From assembly GCF_000744185.1 (NCBI RefSeq), contig NZ_JQLL01000001.1, forward strand, positions 1-64,000: 64,000 bases of DNA. The letters run 5' to 3'. Position numbers and translations under genes: made by a program. Origin of the DNA: Carnobacterium funditum DSM 5970 (GTDB lineage: Bacteria > Bacillota > Bacilli > Lactobacillales > Carnobacteriaceae). Of this stretch, positions 25,129 through 33,855 are shown one piece after another. The notes under the pieces are model-generated. The model worked only from the letters and a program-made list of their open reading frames with translations. It was not told the origin of the DNA and made no database searches. How positions within the stretch are numbered: position 1 is the first letter of the stretch; the number at the start of each line of letters is the position of its first letter.

Positions 25129-26217
25129 GTGGATGAATTTTATATGAGGATGGCATTAGAGTTAGCAAGAAAAGGCAAAGGGTGGACGGCACCAAATCCT
25201 TTAGTGGGTGCTGTGATTGTTAAAGCTGGAAGAGTTATTGGACAAGGATACCACGAGGAATATGGTCAACCACACGCAGAAGTAAAGGCTATTGCATCAG
25301 CAAGCGAATGCGTTTCAGGGGCAACTTTATATGTCACATTAGAACCCTGTTCACATTTTGGTAAAACCCCTCCCTGTTCTGACTTATTAATAGAAAAAAA
25401 CATCAAACGAGTCGTTATTGGAATAACCGATCCAAATCCATTAGTTGCTGGAAAAGGAATTGAAAGGCTACGTAACAACGGCATTGAAGTTATTACCGGT
25501 GTGTTAGAAGTAGAAATCCAACAATTGAATGAGGTTTTTATAAAATACATTGTCACTAAAGAACCTTTTGTGGTGATGAAGAGTGCGATGTCACTAGACG
25601 GCAAAACGGCGACAGTAACGGGTGAATCTCAGTGGATTTCTAGTAGAACAGCTAGAGAACAGGTTCATGGCTTACGACATGAATTAGCTGGAATTATGGT
25701 AGGCATTGAAACCATCATCAGAGATAACCCACAATTAACTTCTAGAACGCCAAATAGCAAAAATCCTATTAGAATTGTTGTGGATAGTCAACTAAGAATT
25801 CCAATGGTATCTACTGTTTTACATTATCAGGATAAAGCTAAAACAATTATCGCAACGACTAAAAGAGCTAGTAGAGAAAAACTGAAAACGTTAAAGAAAA
25901 TGGGTATTGAAGTTATTGTGACCAAAGAGCAATTTGGAAGAGTTAATTTGCGTGAATTAATGAGGAGATTAGGCGCTAGGGGTATCGATAGTATTCTATT
26001 AGAAGGTGGAGCTACTTTGAATTTTTCAGCTTTAAAAGAAGGCATTGTCGACAAAGTACAAGTCTATATTTCACCAAAAATCATCGGAGGAAAAAATGCT
26101 AAAACTGCTGTTGAAGGAGAAGGCGTTTTGTCGTTAAAAAGTGCTTTTCAAATAAAGCGACTAAAAACGGTGATGGTAGGTGAGGATCTTTTTGTAGAAG
26201 GATATATTGATAAATAA
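25129..26217 (+). CDS. ribD: Bifunctional riboflavin biosynthesis deaminase/reductase
   Basis: 362 residues. The N-terminal deaminase (about 1-145) has the zinc site QPHAEVKAI and EPCSHFGKTPPCSDLL, and TAPNPLVGAVIV near the start. The C-terminal reductase (about 150-360) has MKSAMSLDGKTAT, SRTAREQVHGLRH and ILLEGGATLNFS. It carries out the second and third steps from GTP in riboflavin synthesis. The frame is open to 25084, inside the terminator, so a later start is needed: GTG 25129 has GGAG eight bases before it and matches the family N-terminus (VDEFYM). First gene of the rib operon, under two FMN riboswitches. Confidence 0.93.
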   Translation: MDEFYMRMALELARKGKGWTAPNPLVGAVIVKAGRVIGQGYHEEYGQPHAEVKAIASASECVSGATLYVTLEPCSHFGKTPPCSDLLIEKNIKRVVIGITDPNPLVAGKGIERLRNNGIEVITGVLEVEIQQLNEVFIKYIVTKEPFVVMKSAMSLDGKTATVTGESQWISSRTAREQVHGLRHELAGIMVGIETIIRDNPQLTSRTPNSKNPIRIVVDSQLRIPMVSTVLHYQDKAKTIIATTKRASREKLKTLKKMGIEVIVTKEQFGRVNLRELMRRLGARGIDSILLEGGATLNFSALKEGIVDKVQVYISPKIIGGKNAKTAVEGEGVLSLKSAFQIKRLKTVMVGEDLFVEGYIDK

Positions 26218-26244
26218 AGAAAAGCAATCGATCGGAGGGAATAG

Positions 26245-26898
26245 ATGTTTACTGGAATTATTGAAGAGATAGGAACAATCAAATCAATCAAAAAAGGTGA
26301 AAAGAGTTCAGTTCTTAAAATAAAAGGTCAAAAAGTGTTGCAAGGAACACGTATTGGAGATAGTATCTCGACTAATGGAATTTGTTTGACAGTGACGAAA
26401 ATAGAAAAAGATTCTTTTGAAGCAGACGTTATGTCGGAGTCTTTGAAAAGGACGAATATTGGGGAATTGATTTCTGGAAGCTACGTTAATTTAGAACGGG
26501 CACTAAGCCTTGAGACACGTCTTGGTGGGCATATTGTCAATGGTCACATTGATGGAATAGGAAAGATAAAGGAATTCAGGCGTGATGATAATGCCGTTTG
26601 GATTACGGTTGAAACAACTCTTGATTTATTAAGGTACATTATTGAAAAAGGTTCGATAGCTATTGATGGCGTTAGTTTGACAGTCGTGACTGTGGACGAC
26701 CAGTCTTTCCAAGTCTCAATTATTCCGCACACGGGTGAAGAAACGGGACTTTTATCTAAGCAACCCGGAGATACTGTAAATCTTGAATGCGATATGATTG
26801 GAAAATATGTCGAGAAGCTATTAAGACTCGATTCGAAAGAGCGGACTCAAGAGAATCATGTAACGCAAGGATTTTTAAAAGAGAATGGGTTCTTTTAG
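26245..26898 (+). CDS. ribE: Riboflavin synthase alpha subunit
   Basis: 217 residues formed of two lumazine-binding repeats, the first starting MFTGIIEEIG and the second LGGHIVNGHIDGIGKI (about 92-107). Catalytic-site features are SISTNGICLTV (about 43) and GSIAIDGVSLTV (about 136-147). It dismutates two 6,7-dimethyl-8-ribityllumazine molecules to riboflavin and the pyrimidine precursor. GGAGG lies before the ATG. It sits between ribD and ribBA with short gaps, the classical Firmicutes order. Confidence 0.95.
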   Translation: MFTGIIEEIGTIKSIKKGEKSSVLKIKGQKVLQGTRIGDSISTNGICLTVTKIEKDSFEADVMSESLKRTNIGELISGSYVNLERALSLETRLGGHIVNGHIDGIGKIKEFRRDDNAVWITVETTLDLLRYIIEKGSIAIDGVSLTVVTVDDQSFQVSIIPHTGEETGLLSKQPGDTVNLECDMIGKYVEKLLRLDSKERTQENHVTQGFLKENGFF

Positions 26899-26916
26899 AC
26901 CAGAATGGGGTAGAGC

Positions 26917-28110
26917 ATGTTTAATACAATTGAAGAATTATTGACTGATTTGAGAGCTGGAAAAAATATTTTATTAATAGATGATGAAGATAGAGAAAAC
27001 GAAGGAGATATTATTTGCGCTGCTGAATTCGCTACTACAGATAATGTGAATTTTATGGCTAGCCATGCCAAAGGCTTAATTTGTATGCCGATGACTAAAG
27101 CCTATACCAAGAAGTTACTATTGCCACAAATGATTCAAGACAATACAGATAATCACAAAACAGCTTTTACCGTTTCGGTGGATTATGTAGATACAACAAC
27201 TGGGATTTCGGCGGCGGAAAGGTCATTGACGGCAATGACATTAGTTTCTGATGATGCAAAACCAGCAGACTTTAGAAGGCCGGGTCATATGTTCCCGTTA
27301 GAAGCAGTTGATGGAGGAGTTTTAGCCAGAAATGGGCATACAGAAGCTACCGTTGATTTAATGCGTTTAGCAGGCTTAAAACCGGTTGGATTATGTTGCG
27401 AAATCATAAAAGAGGACGGAACGATGGCCAGGAGAAATGATTTATTGGATTTGGCCAAAGAGCATAAGTTGAAAATAGGGACAATTGCTGATTTGATTGA
27501 ATACCGTAAAACCAAAGAACAGGTTATCTTTAGACAATCTAAAGCATTCTTACCAACCAAATATGGCGATTTTGAGATTTATGCTTATGAACATGCTATC
27601 ACTGGAGAACACCATGTCGCTTTAATTATGGGAGAGATTAGTGATGGAAAACCAGTATTGTGTCGTATCCATTCTGAATGCTTGACAGGTGATGTATTTG
27701 GTTCTAAGAAATGCGACTGTGGTCAACAACTGGATACAGCAATGAAACAGATTTCTGACGAAGGTCGTGGTATTTTATTGTACATGCGTCAAGAAGGTCG
27801 TGGCATCGGTCTAGTTAATAAAATAAGAGCCTACGCTCTTCAAGATCAAGGACACAACACCATTGAAGCTAATTTAGCACTTGGCTTTCCAGCAGATTTA
27901 CGGGAGTACTATGAATGCAAACAAATTTTTGATGATTTGGGTGTTTCTCAACTACGTCTAATGACCAATAATCCACTGAAAGTGGAAAGCATGAATAAAT
28001 ATGGTTTAAATATCGTGGAAAGAATTTCACTTCAAATGGAGCCTTATATGGAAGACAAGGCCTATCTAAAAACTAAGCAAGAAGAAATGAAGCATTATTT
28101 AAACTACTAA
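26917..28110 (+). CDS. ribBA: Bifunctional DHBP synthase / GTP cyclohydrolase II
   Basis: 397 residues. The N-terminal 3,4-dihydroxy-2-butanone 4-phosphate synthase (about 1-200) has DDEDRENEGD (metal site) and RNGHTEATVDLMRLAG. The C-terminal GTP cyclohydrolase II (about 205-397) has the zinc motif SECLTGDVFGSKKCDCG and RQEGRGIGLVNKI. It supplies both starting compounds for riboflavin, from ribulose 5-phosphate and GTP. All catalytic motifs are intact. Third gene of the operon, 18 bases after ribE. Confidence 0.95.
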   Translation: MFNTIEELLTDLRAGKNILLIDDEDRENEGDIICAAEFATTDNVNFMASHAKGLICMPMTKAYTKKLLLPQMIQDNTDNHKTAFTVSVDYVDTTTGISAAERSLTAMTLVSDDAKPADFRRPGHMFPLEAVDGGVLARNGHTEATVDLMRLAGLKPVGLCCEIIKEDGTMARRNDLLDLAKEHKLKIGTIADLIEYRKTKEQVIFRQSKAFLPTKYGDFEIYAYEHAITGEHHVALIMGEISDGKPVLCRIHSECLTGDVFGSKKCDCGQQLDTAMKQISDEGRGILLYMRQEGRGIGLVNKIRAYALQDQGHNTIEANLALGFPADLREYYECKQIFDDLGVSQLRLMTNNPLKVESMNKYGLNIVERISLQMEPYMEDKAYLKTKQEEMKHYLNY

Positions 28111-28158
28111 GGCAAGAATCTGTTTATTATCAAAAAAGAAGAAAATGGAGGAATTAAA

Positions 28159-28620
28159 ATGAACGTATTCGAAGGACAATTAATTGCAAAAGATTTAAAA
28201 GTTGGTATTGTAATTGCACGCTTTAATGAATTTATTGGATCAAAATTATTAAGTGGAGCAGTGGATGGCTTGAAAAGACACGGAATGTTAGAAGAGGAAA
28301 TTACTATTGCGTGGGTACCAGGTGCTTATGAAATTCCGTTAGTTGCACAAAAAATGGCGAATTCAGGGAATTATGATGCGATTATTACGTTAGGTGCTGT
28401 AATCAAAGGAGCTACATCACATTACGATTATGTGTGTTCAGAAGTTTCAAAAGGTGTGGCTACGGCATCAATGAATACAGGTTTACCAATAATATTTGGT
28501 GTTTTAACAACAGACAATATTGAGCAAGCAATTGAACGCGCGGGTACCAAATCTGGGAATAAAGGATATGAAGCAGCAGTTTCAGCCATTGAGATGGCTA
28601 ACCTACTGAAAGTCATGTAA
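28159..28620 (+). CDS. ribH: 6,7-dimethyl-8-ribityllumazine synthase
   Basis: 153 residues, normal length. It has [17 protein letters not shown] at the N-terminus, [16 protein letters not shown] (about 55-70), [14 protein letters not shown] with the catalytic histidine (about 79-92), and [16 protein letters not shown]. It condenses the pyrimidine intermediate with dihydroxybutanone phosphate and assembles into icosahedral capsids in the cytoplasm. GGAGG lies before the ATG. The HAD gene starts nine bases after its stop. Confidence 0.95.
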   Translation: MNVFEGQLIAKDLKVGIVIARFNEFIGSKLLSGAVDGLKRHGMLEEEITIAWVPGAYEIPLVAQKMANSGNYDAIITLGAVIKGATSHYDYVCSEVSKGVATASMNTGLPIIFGVLTTDNIEQAIERAGTKSGNKGYEAAVSAIEMANLLKVM

Positions 28621-28629
28621 GGTCTAGTT

Positions 28630-29295
28630 ATGGATAAATCAAGATTAAAGAATAGTCGAACTATTATTTTTGATTACGACGGCACTTTACATGATAGTAC
28701 GCTAAATTATATTACCGCCTTTAAAAAAGCTTATAATTATTTGATGGAAAATCAAAAAGCTGTCCCAAAAGACTGGCAAGATGAGGAAATCACTAAGTGG
28801 TTAGGCTATAACAGTGAAGAGATGTGGAAAAACTTTATGCCAGATTTGTCTAAAGAATACCAGATTGCAGCTTCAAAAATAATAGGAAAAATACTATTAG
28901 AAAAAGTTCTCTCAAAAGAAGCGATACTTTATCCAGAAGCACTAAAAACGTTAACTTACTTAAAAGGTAAGGGATATAAGCTTATCTTTTTAAGTAATTG
29001 TAGCCAGACATACATGAAAGCACATCAGCAGACTTTTCAATTGACTCGTTACTTTGATGAAATGTACTGTACAGAACAAGTTGGTTTTATTCCCAAACAC
29101 AGGATATTTCCCTTAGTTAAAAGTCAGTACCAAGAAGAATGTCTGATTGTTGGTGATCGCATCCATGATTTAGAGATTGGCCACTATCATAATTTGGTTA
29201 CCATAGGTTGCAATTATGGATTCGGAACAGAAGAAGAAATGCAAAAATCAGATATAAGAATAAATTGTATCCGAGAGCTACAAGAAATTCTATAG
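28630..29295 (+). CDS. HAD-superfamily phosphatase in the riboflavin operon
   Basis: 221 residues of the HAD IA (phosphoglycolate phosphatase-like) type. Motif I is FDYDGTLHDS (about 14-23), motif II LIFLSNCS (about 118-125), motif III a lysine in FIPKHR, and motif IV LIVGDRIHDLEIG (about 174-186). It begins nine bases after ribH and ends at the operon terminator, so it is co-transcribed with the riboflavin genes. Riboflavin synthesis needs a phosphatase for 5-amino-6-ribitylaminouracil 5'-phosphate, done in B. subtilis by HAD enzymes encoded elsewhere. A role in that step is a sound but unproven inference; a general sugar-phosphate phosphatase is the alternative. Confidence 0.8.
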   Translation: MDKSRLKNSRTIIFDYDGTLHDSTLNYITAFKKAYNYLMENQKAVPKDWQDEEITKWLGYNSEEMWKNFMPDLSKEYQIAASKIIGKILLEKVLSKEAILYPEALKTLTYLKGKGYKLIFLSNCSQTYMKAHQQTFQLTRYFDEMYCTEQVGFIPKHRIFPLVKSQYQEECLIVGDRIHDLEIGHYHNLVTIGCNYGFGTEEEMQKSDIRINCIRELQEIL

Positions 29296-29299
29296 AAAG

Positions 29300-29337
29300 A
29301 AATCCGGCTACTTTTATAAGTAGACCGGATTTTTTTC
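29300..29337. terminator. Terminator of the riboflavin operon
   Basis: AAATCCGG and CTACTT pair with AAGTAG and CCGGATTT around a short loop, followed by seven T. The A run on the other side may also serve the converging oxidoreductase gene. Confidence 0.9.
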
Positions 29338-30305
29338 TATTCAAAGTCGAAATTTAAGTCCCATTTTTCTCTGAGAGTATCCATTATTTCCATCACATCA
29401 TGGGTTAAGTTAAGTGAACTCGTATCATTTTTAGTCCGCACGATTTCGTTGAAGTGACAAATTTCGTAAGTCAAAGCTTGGGATTTATCTCCAGCTTGAA
29501 TGCGTTCAACAGACCCATCAGGATGTGTAAACGTCGCTTCATCAGCTCTTGGGAAATCAGTTACAGTGAAATACCCTTTTTCAAAAGCCACCACGCCTTG
29601 CTTAGGCATTTTTGCTCTAAAGGTAATGGCGATTGTAGCCATTTCATTCTCATCATTCTTTAAGATTATTCCAGCTTCTTCATCGACTCCAGTTTCAAAA
29701 AAGTTAACAGTCGTTAGAACTTCTTTAGGCTGGCTGGATAAAAAGAAACGAGCGAAAGATAAGGCATATGTTCCAATGTCTAATAACGCACCGCCAGCAA
29801 TGTCCTTATTAAAGAATCGGTTCAATGGGTCGGCTTCTTTTAAACTACCAAAAGAAACTTGAATCATTTTTAATTTACCAAGTGCACCATCAGCTGTTCT
29901 TTTTTTAAGTTCTTGATAAAGTGGCATATGATAAATAGTCATTGCTTCAGCCAAAACTAACTCTTTTTCTTTGGCAAGTTTCATAGCAGCATCTAATTGT
30001 TTGGTGTTCATCACTATCGCTTTTTCGCAAAGTACATGCTTGCCATGTGCTAAACTTTTCATAATAAGGTCTGCATGATGACTGTGTGGCGTAGCGATAT
30101 AAACCACATTTATAGAAGGATCATTTAATAAGTCATCATAGCTGCCATATGCTTTTTCGATTCCATGGTCTTTTGCAAATTGTTCAGCTTTTTCAATTGA
30201 ACGAGAACCAACGGCATAAATTTTTGCATCTTTTGCAGTAAAGGCTACAGTAAAACTTGTTGCAATTGAACCTAATCCTAAAATACCCCAGTTTAATTCT
30301 TTCAT
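29337..30305 (-). CDS. Gfo/Idh/MocA family oxidoreductase
   Basis: 322 residues. The N-terminal Rossmann fold has GILGLGSIATSF (about 7-18), and the family EKP motif appears as CEKAIVMN (about 92-99) after YIATPHSHHADL. The C-terminal half is the alpha/beta substrate domain. Such enzymes are NAD(P)-dependent dehydrogenases of sugars, inositols or dihydrodiols; the exact substrate cannot be told. The ATG at 30305 has AGGAGG-like sequence upstream (AGGAGTAAA). A single gene, convergent with the rib operon. Confidence 0.88.
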   Translation of the reverse strand: MKELNWGILGLGSIATSFTVAFTAKDAKIYAVGSRSIEKAEQFAKDHGIEKAYGSYDDLLNDPSINVVYIATPHSHHADLIMKSLAHGKHVLCEKAIVMNTKQLDAAMKLAKEKELVLAEAMTIYHMPLYQELKKRTADGALGKLKMIQVSFGSLKEADPLNRFFNKDIAGGALLDIGTYALSFARFFLSSQPKEVLTTVNFFETGVDEEAGIILKNDENEMATIAITFRAKMPKQGVVAFEKGYFTVTDFPRADEATFTHPDGSVERIQAGDKSQALTYEICHFNEIVRTKNDTSSLNLTHDVMEIMDTLREKWDLNFDFE

Positions 30306-30445
30306 TTTACTCCTCCTAAAGTTTATAAATATTACCAGAACGCAGTTCTACTCTTAGAAAATCTTCTGTTAAGCCTTCCCAGGCAACCATTTGATGATAG
30401 CCATTCGTTTAATACTAGGCATTATAATATTTGTGTCTTCTTAGC

Positions 30446-30730
30446 TTAGTCAATCCCATAACCGAGACATTGAGGGCTGAAAAGCAACTGTTCTTTATCT
30501 GAAACACTTTGAAAAATTGAATTGTTAGATAATATGTCCGATGAAGAATCTGTTTTATAACCTACAATCAATTGGAATAAGAAGTGTTCAATGATTGAAT
30601 GATTCTCCTGCTTGTAAAAAAGACGATGGTCTTTGATAGTATGATTTTCTTTCAGTACCTTTGTAAAATTAAGTGTGCACATAAACTTTTTAGCTAAGAT
30701 TAAACCAGAGTCAGTTGAAAGAGCACCACT
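30446..30730 (-). pseudogene. Decayed IS1380-like transposase, N-terminal fragment
   Basis: On the minus strand the translation TDSGLILAKKF (upstream of 30682), then FLFQLIVGYKTDSSSDILSN, then KEQLLFSPQC resembles the N-terminal region of IS1380-family transposases (a GLLL segment, then the helix with IAGY, then a D-rich loop, then a KxxLASQPS segment). The normal LASQPS reads LLFSPQC and the frame ends soon after, with no catalytic core. No full element is present. The family call is from memory of the motif pattern. Confidence 0.5.
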
Positions 30731-30772
30731 ATTATTTTAAAGCGAGATAATAGAATGGAAATTCAAGCCAGC

Positions 30773-30925
30773 TCATGAAATGTAGCCATTGAAAGAACCT
30801 CTTTCATGGTTTAGTTTAGGCACTTTAACTATAACAGATTGAGATTCTTTTTGTACACGTAAAGGGTATTTATCGAATAAGTGAAAAAACACGGTTGTAG
30901 CAAGGGTGATAATAGCTAGATACAT
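30773..30925 (-). CDS. Possible small membrane protein (50 aa), uncertain
   Basis: A 50-codon frame from ATG 30925. It has a hydrophobic segment (about residues 2-17, IITLATTVFFHLF) followed by a basic, soluble tail (DKYPLRVQKESQS). A related sequence at 33545-33698 keeps DKYPL-VQKE-QS at the protein level but carries a one-base shift, which suggests that both derive from a once-coding frame. There is no clear ribosome site. I do not recognise the protein; it may instead be part of a dead mobile element. Confidence 0.3.
   Translation of the reverse strand: MYLAIITLATTVFFHLFDKYPLRVQKESQSVIVKVPKLNHERGSFNGYIS
30777..30923. repeat. Diverged direct repeat, left copy (pairs with 33545-33698)
   Basis: About 150 bases that match 33545-33698 in the same orientation. 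Shared blocks include AAATGTAGCC, TTCTTTTTGTAC, AAAGGGTATTTATCGAATAAG and a TAATAGCT end. The best-kept stretch is trimmed here. The two copies flank the TetR-SulP pair. Confidence 0.75.
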
Positions 30926-31026
30926 TATACAGGAGTGTATAATAGTGTTAACTATTTAGCAACGTTCTAATCGAAGGATATTAAAATAACTTGATTTAAA
31001 ATTAAAAGAGGTTTATGATTATATCA

Positions 31027-31046
31027 CCTACCTAACGTAAGGTAGG
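31027..31046. promoter_or_regulatory. Palindromic operator upstream of tetR
   Basis: CCTACCTAACGTAAGGTAGG is a 20-base palindrome with one mismatched pair, centred on ACGT. It lies just before the ribosome site (GGAGGG) of the TetR gene, so it is the probable autoregulatory operator of the TetR-SulP operon. Confidence 0.65.
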
Positions 31047-31066
31047 GAAGTGGAGGGTTATATAAA

Positions 31067-31642
31067 ATGGAAACAAAAATGAAAATTACAGATTCAGCAT
31101 TTGAGTTATTTGCCAAAAAAGGGATAAGTTTCACGCTCACAGAAGTTGCTGAAGAGGTTGGTATTAAAAAAGCATCAATTTATGCACATTTTGAAAGCAA
31201 GGAAATTCTGCTGAAAGAAATAATTGAAAAAGAGCTTAAGGAATACTTTTTTGAAATAAACCAGGAAAATGATGATCTGAAGAAAATTTTTTTTGGCGTT
31301 TTAGATTACTATAACAACTCACATATTAAATTATTGTTTTGGAAAAGATTGCTCTTATTGCCACCAGACTCCATTGAGAATTCAATTATTGAAAGAGTCC
31401 ATCAACTTTCGGAAGAGAGGTTTCAAACAGTAAAGAAGTTGATTATAGTTGAGATTGAAAAAGAAATTTTAATAAAAGATTCAGAAGAATCGATTTGTCT
31501 TATGTTTTTCTCGCTCATTCACGGATTGCTATCTAGTGAACTGATTTACCATCCGTATGATATTAGAGAACACTATGACAAGATTTGGAATCATTTTTGG
31601 CGTGGTATTAGTAATCCAAACGTTAATAAGCAGGAGGCATAA
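31067..31642 (+). CDS. TetR/AcrR family transcriptional regulator
   Basis: 191 residues. The N-terminal helix-turn-helix (about 8-48) has FELFAKKGISFTLTEVAEEV and the recognition segment IKKASIYAHFESKEILL. The ligand domain is not recognisable beyond the fold. It most likely represses itself and the SulP gene that starts immediately after its stop codon (TAA at 31640-31642, ATG at 31643), using the palindrome at 31027-31046. A perfect inverted repeat (ATTATACA/TGTATAAT, 30924-30943) further upstream is a second possible site. Confidence 0.88.
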   Translation: METKMKITDSAFELFAKKGISFTLTEVAEEVGIKKASIYAHFESKEILLKEIIEKELKEYFFEINQENDDLKKIFFGVLDYYNNSHIKLLFWKRLLLLPPDSIENSIIERVHQLSEERFQTVKKLIIVEIEKEILIKDSEESICLMFFSLIHGLLSSELIYHPYDIREHYDKIWNHFWRGISNPNVNKQEA

Positions 31643-33340
31643 ATGTTAAAACCAAAATTATTTTCAATATTAAAACATCGTGAGACAGAACTCACAAAAA
31701 ATCAAGTAGTAAATGACATTACTGCTGGTATTATTGTGGCGGTAATAGCACTACCATTATCGGTTGCACTTGCAATTGCATCAGGCGTTGCACCTGAAAA
31801 AGGATTAATTACAGCTATAATAGCAGGTTTTCTTATCTCTTTTTTAGGCGGGAGTCGAGTTCAGATTGGTGGGCCAACGGGTGCATTTGTTATTATTGTC
31901 TATGGAATTGTAGCACAATATGGTATTGGTGGATTAACCGTAGCTACATTAATGGCAGGTAGTTTTATGGTTTTCTTTGGATTAATGAAGTTTGGTAGTG
32001 TGATTAAATATGTTCCCTATCCAATAACAACTGGTTTCACAAGCGGTATTGCTGTTGTTCTCTTGTCCACACAGGTCAAAGATTTTTTTGGATTATCCAT
32101 ACAAGATGTCCCTTCAGAATTCTTTGAAAAATGGAGAGTATATATAAGTCATTTTTCAACTATAAATATATCCACAACTTTGGTTGGAATAATTTCATTA
32201 TTAATCATTGTTTTTTGGCCAAAAATCAATAAAAAAATACCGGGATCTCTAATAGCACTACTGGTTGTTACAATGGGCGTTAAACTATTAAATTTACCAG
32301 TAGAAACAATTGGTAGTCGATTTGGTGAGATATCGAATAGTATTAAATTTGTGGGGATTAAAGAGCTTAATATATCCTTACCACTGATCAAAGATTTGTT
32401 TAGACCGGCACTAACCATTGCATTTTTAGCAAGTATTGAATCGTTATTATCAGCAGTTGTTGCCGACGGAATGATAGGGAAAAAGCATAACTCCAATATG
32501 GAACTTGTCGCACTAGGCATTGCGAATATCGTATCTGCTCTTTTTGGAGGAATTCCAGCAACTGGAGCTATCGCAAGAACAGCAGCCAATGTTAAAAATG
32601 GTGGCCGCACACCAATTGCAGGAATAGTTCATGCATCTGTATTATTATTGATTATGCTTGTATTTATGCCTTTGGCAAAGTTGATACCGATGGCTACATT
32701 AGCAGCAATATTAATAATTGTTGCTTATAATATGAGCGAGTGGCGTTCATTCAAAGCACTATTAAGATCCACAAAAAGTGATACAGCTGTTCTGTTAGTC
32801 ACATTTATTATGACAATTGCATTTGACTTAGTCATTGCAATCGAAATCGGAATGGTTATAGCGATGTTTCTATTTGTTCGAAGAATGTCAGAAAGTACCC
32901 AAGTATCAAATGTTAATCATAATTATTTAACTATATTCAGCGAAGATGATGAGGATGATTATGATGGAACAACAAGTTTTAATGATGGAACGCACATTGG
33001 ATTAAATAATAAAATTATGGTATATGAGATTACTGGACCTTTATTTTTTGGAGCAGCCAATACATTTCTTGATATTATGAATGAAGTGGAGAATAACACA
33101 AATGTATTAATCCTAAAAATGAAAAATGTTCCTAATATGGACGCAACGGCATATAACTCATTAAAGCGGATTGAAAAAAGGTGCCGAGATCAAGAAATAA
33201 TTTTATTGTTTGCTTGCGTCAATGAGCAGCCCTTAAAATTACTGGAAGCTTCAGGATTTTTTGCAAGTGTAAGTAAAGATAATTTTTTTGATTCAGTTAA
33301 GTCCGCAATTGATTATGCAGATGATTTGGTTATTCATTAA
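31643..33340 (+). CDS. SulP family inorganic anion transporter with STAS domain
   Basis: 565 residues. The membrane part (about 1-420) has the SulP hallmark VVAVIALPLSVALAIASGVAP (shown to 21 in the protein, here meaning about 31-51) and GGSRVQIGGPTGAF (about 69-82). An acidic linker rich in Asp and Glu (about 434-446) precedes a C-terminal STAS domain (about 458-562, with MDATAYNSLKRI). Family members carry sulfate, bicarbonate or other anions; substrate not determined. AGGAGG lies before the ATG. The direct coupling to a TetR regulator suggests inducible expression in response to a ligand. The pair is flanked by decayed repeats, hinting at past transfer. Confidence 0.88.
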   Translation: MLKPKLFSILKHRETELTKNQVVNDITAGIIVAVIALPLSVALAIASGVAPEKGLITAIIAGFLISFLGGSRVQIGGPTGAFVIIVYGIVAQYGIGGLTVATLMAGSFMVFFGLMKFGSVIKYVPYPITTGFTSGIAVVLLSTQVKDFFGLSIQDVPSEFFEKWRVYISHFSTINISTTLVGIISLLIIVFWPKINKKIPGSLIALLVVTMGVKLLNLPVETIGSRFGEISNSIKFVGIKELNISLPLIKDLFRPALTIAFLASIESLLSAVVADGMIGKKHNSNMELVALGIANIVSALFGGIPATGAIARTAANVKNGGRTPIAGIVHASVLLLIMLVFMPLAKLIPMATLAAILIIVAYNMSEWRSFKALLRSTKSDTAVLLVTFIMTIAFDLVIAIEIGMVIAMFLFVRRMSESTQVSNVNHNYLTIFSEDDEDDYDGTTSFNDGTHIGLNNKIMVYEITGPLFFGAANTFLDIMNEVENNTNVLILKMKNVPNMDATAYNSLKRIEKRCRDQEIILLFACVNEQPLKLLEASGFFASVSKDNFFDSVKSAIDYADDLVIH

Positions 33341-33374
33341 GAATACAGAAAATAAGTAGACCTAACTATTGATT

Positions 33375-33412
33375 AGCTTCTTCTATCACTTTTTGTGAAG
33401 AAGAAGCTTTTT
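33375..33412 (+). terminator. Terminator after the SulP gene
   Basis: Perfect nine-base arms AGCTTCTTC and GAAGAAGCT followed by TTTT. It ends the TetR-SulP transcript. Confidence 0.85.
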
Positions 33413-33544
33413 AAGTTGCGCCCAGCATGAGCGCAAGCCTACTATTAAAATCTGGCATAAAGGGTTTGAGCGCTTTTTTCACTTCCGAAATCCAGAAATT
33501 ATAGTTGAGAATACCCATCTAAGTGAAGAACTTTTTATGTTAGG

Positions 33545-33698
33545 AAATGTAGCCCATTCATAGTAAGCCAGTGATCTTTAATTTTGTAAATCCTGACTAT
33601 AGCCCTATTAGATTGGGGTTCTTTTTGTACGCCCAAAGGGTATTTATCGAATAAGCGGAAAATGCTATTGCAGCAAGCTTGGTAATAGCTGTATAAAT
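33545..33698. repeat. Diverged direct repeat, right copy (pairs with 30777-30923)
   Basis: The second copy of the 150-base repeat. In the minus frame it reads DKYPLGVQKEPQSN, against DKYPLRVQKESQSV in the left copy, with a one-base shift upstream. The rest of the spacer (33413-33855) is non-coding; a 35-codon minus-strand frame near 33405-33512 is not recognised. Confidence 0.72.
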
Positions 33699-33855
33699 TG
33701 TTTAGGATTAATATTTTTTATCATCCTTTATATAGCAAGCCATAGAACGAAAATTAATGAAAAGCCTTACACTTTTGTTTTAAAGCTTTTACATGTAAAA
33801 TAGGGGTAGCGCTTATTTTATTAATGAACGATATGAAGTGAGAGGAGAATTTATT

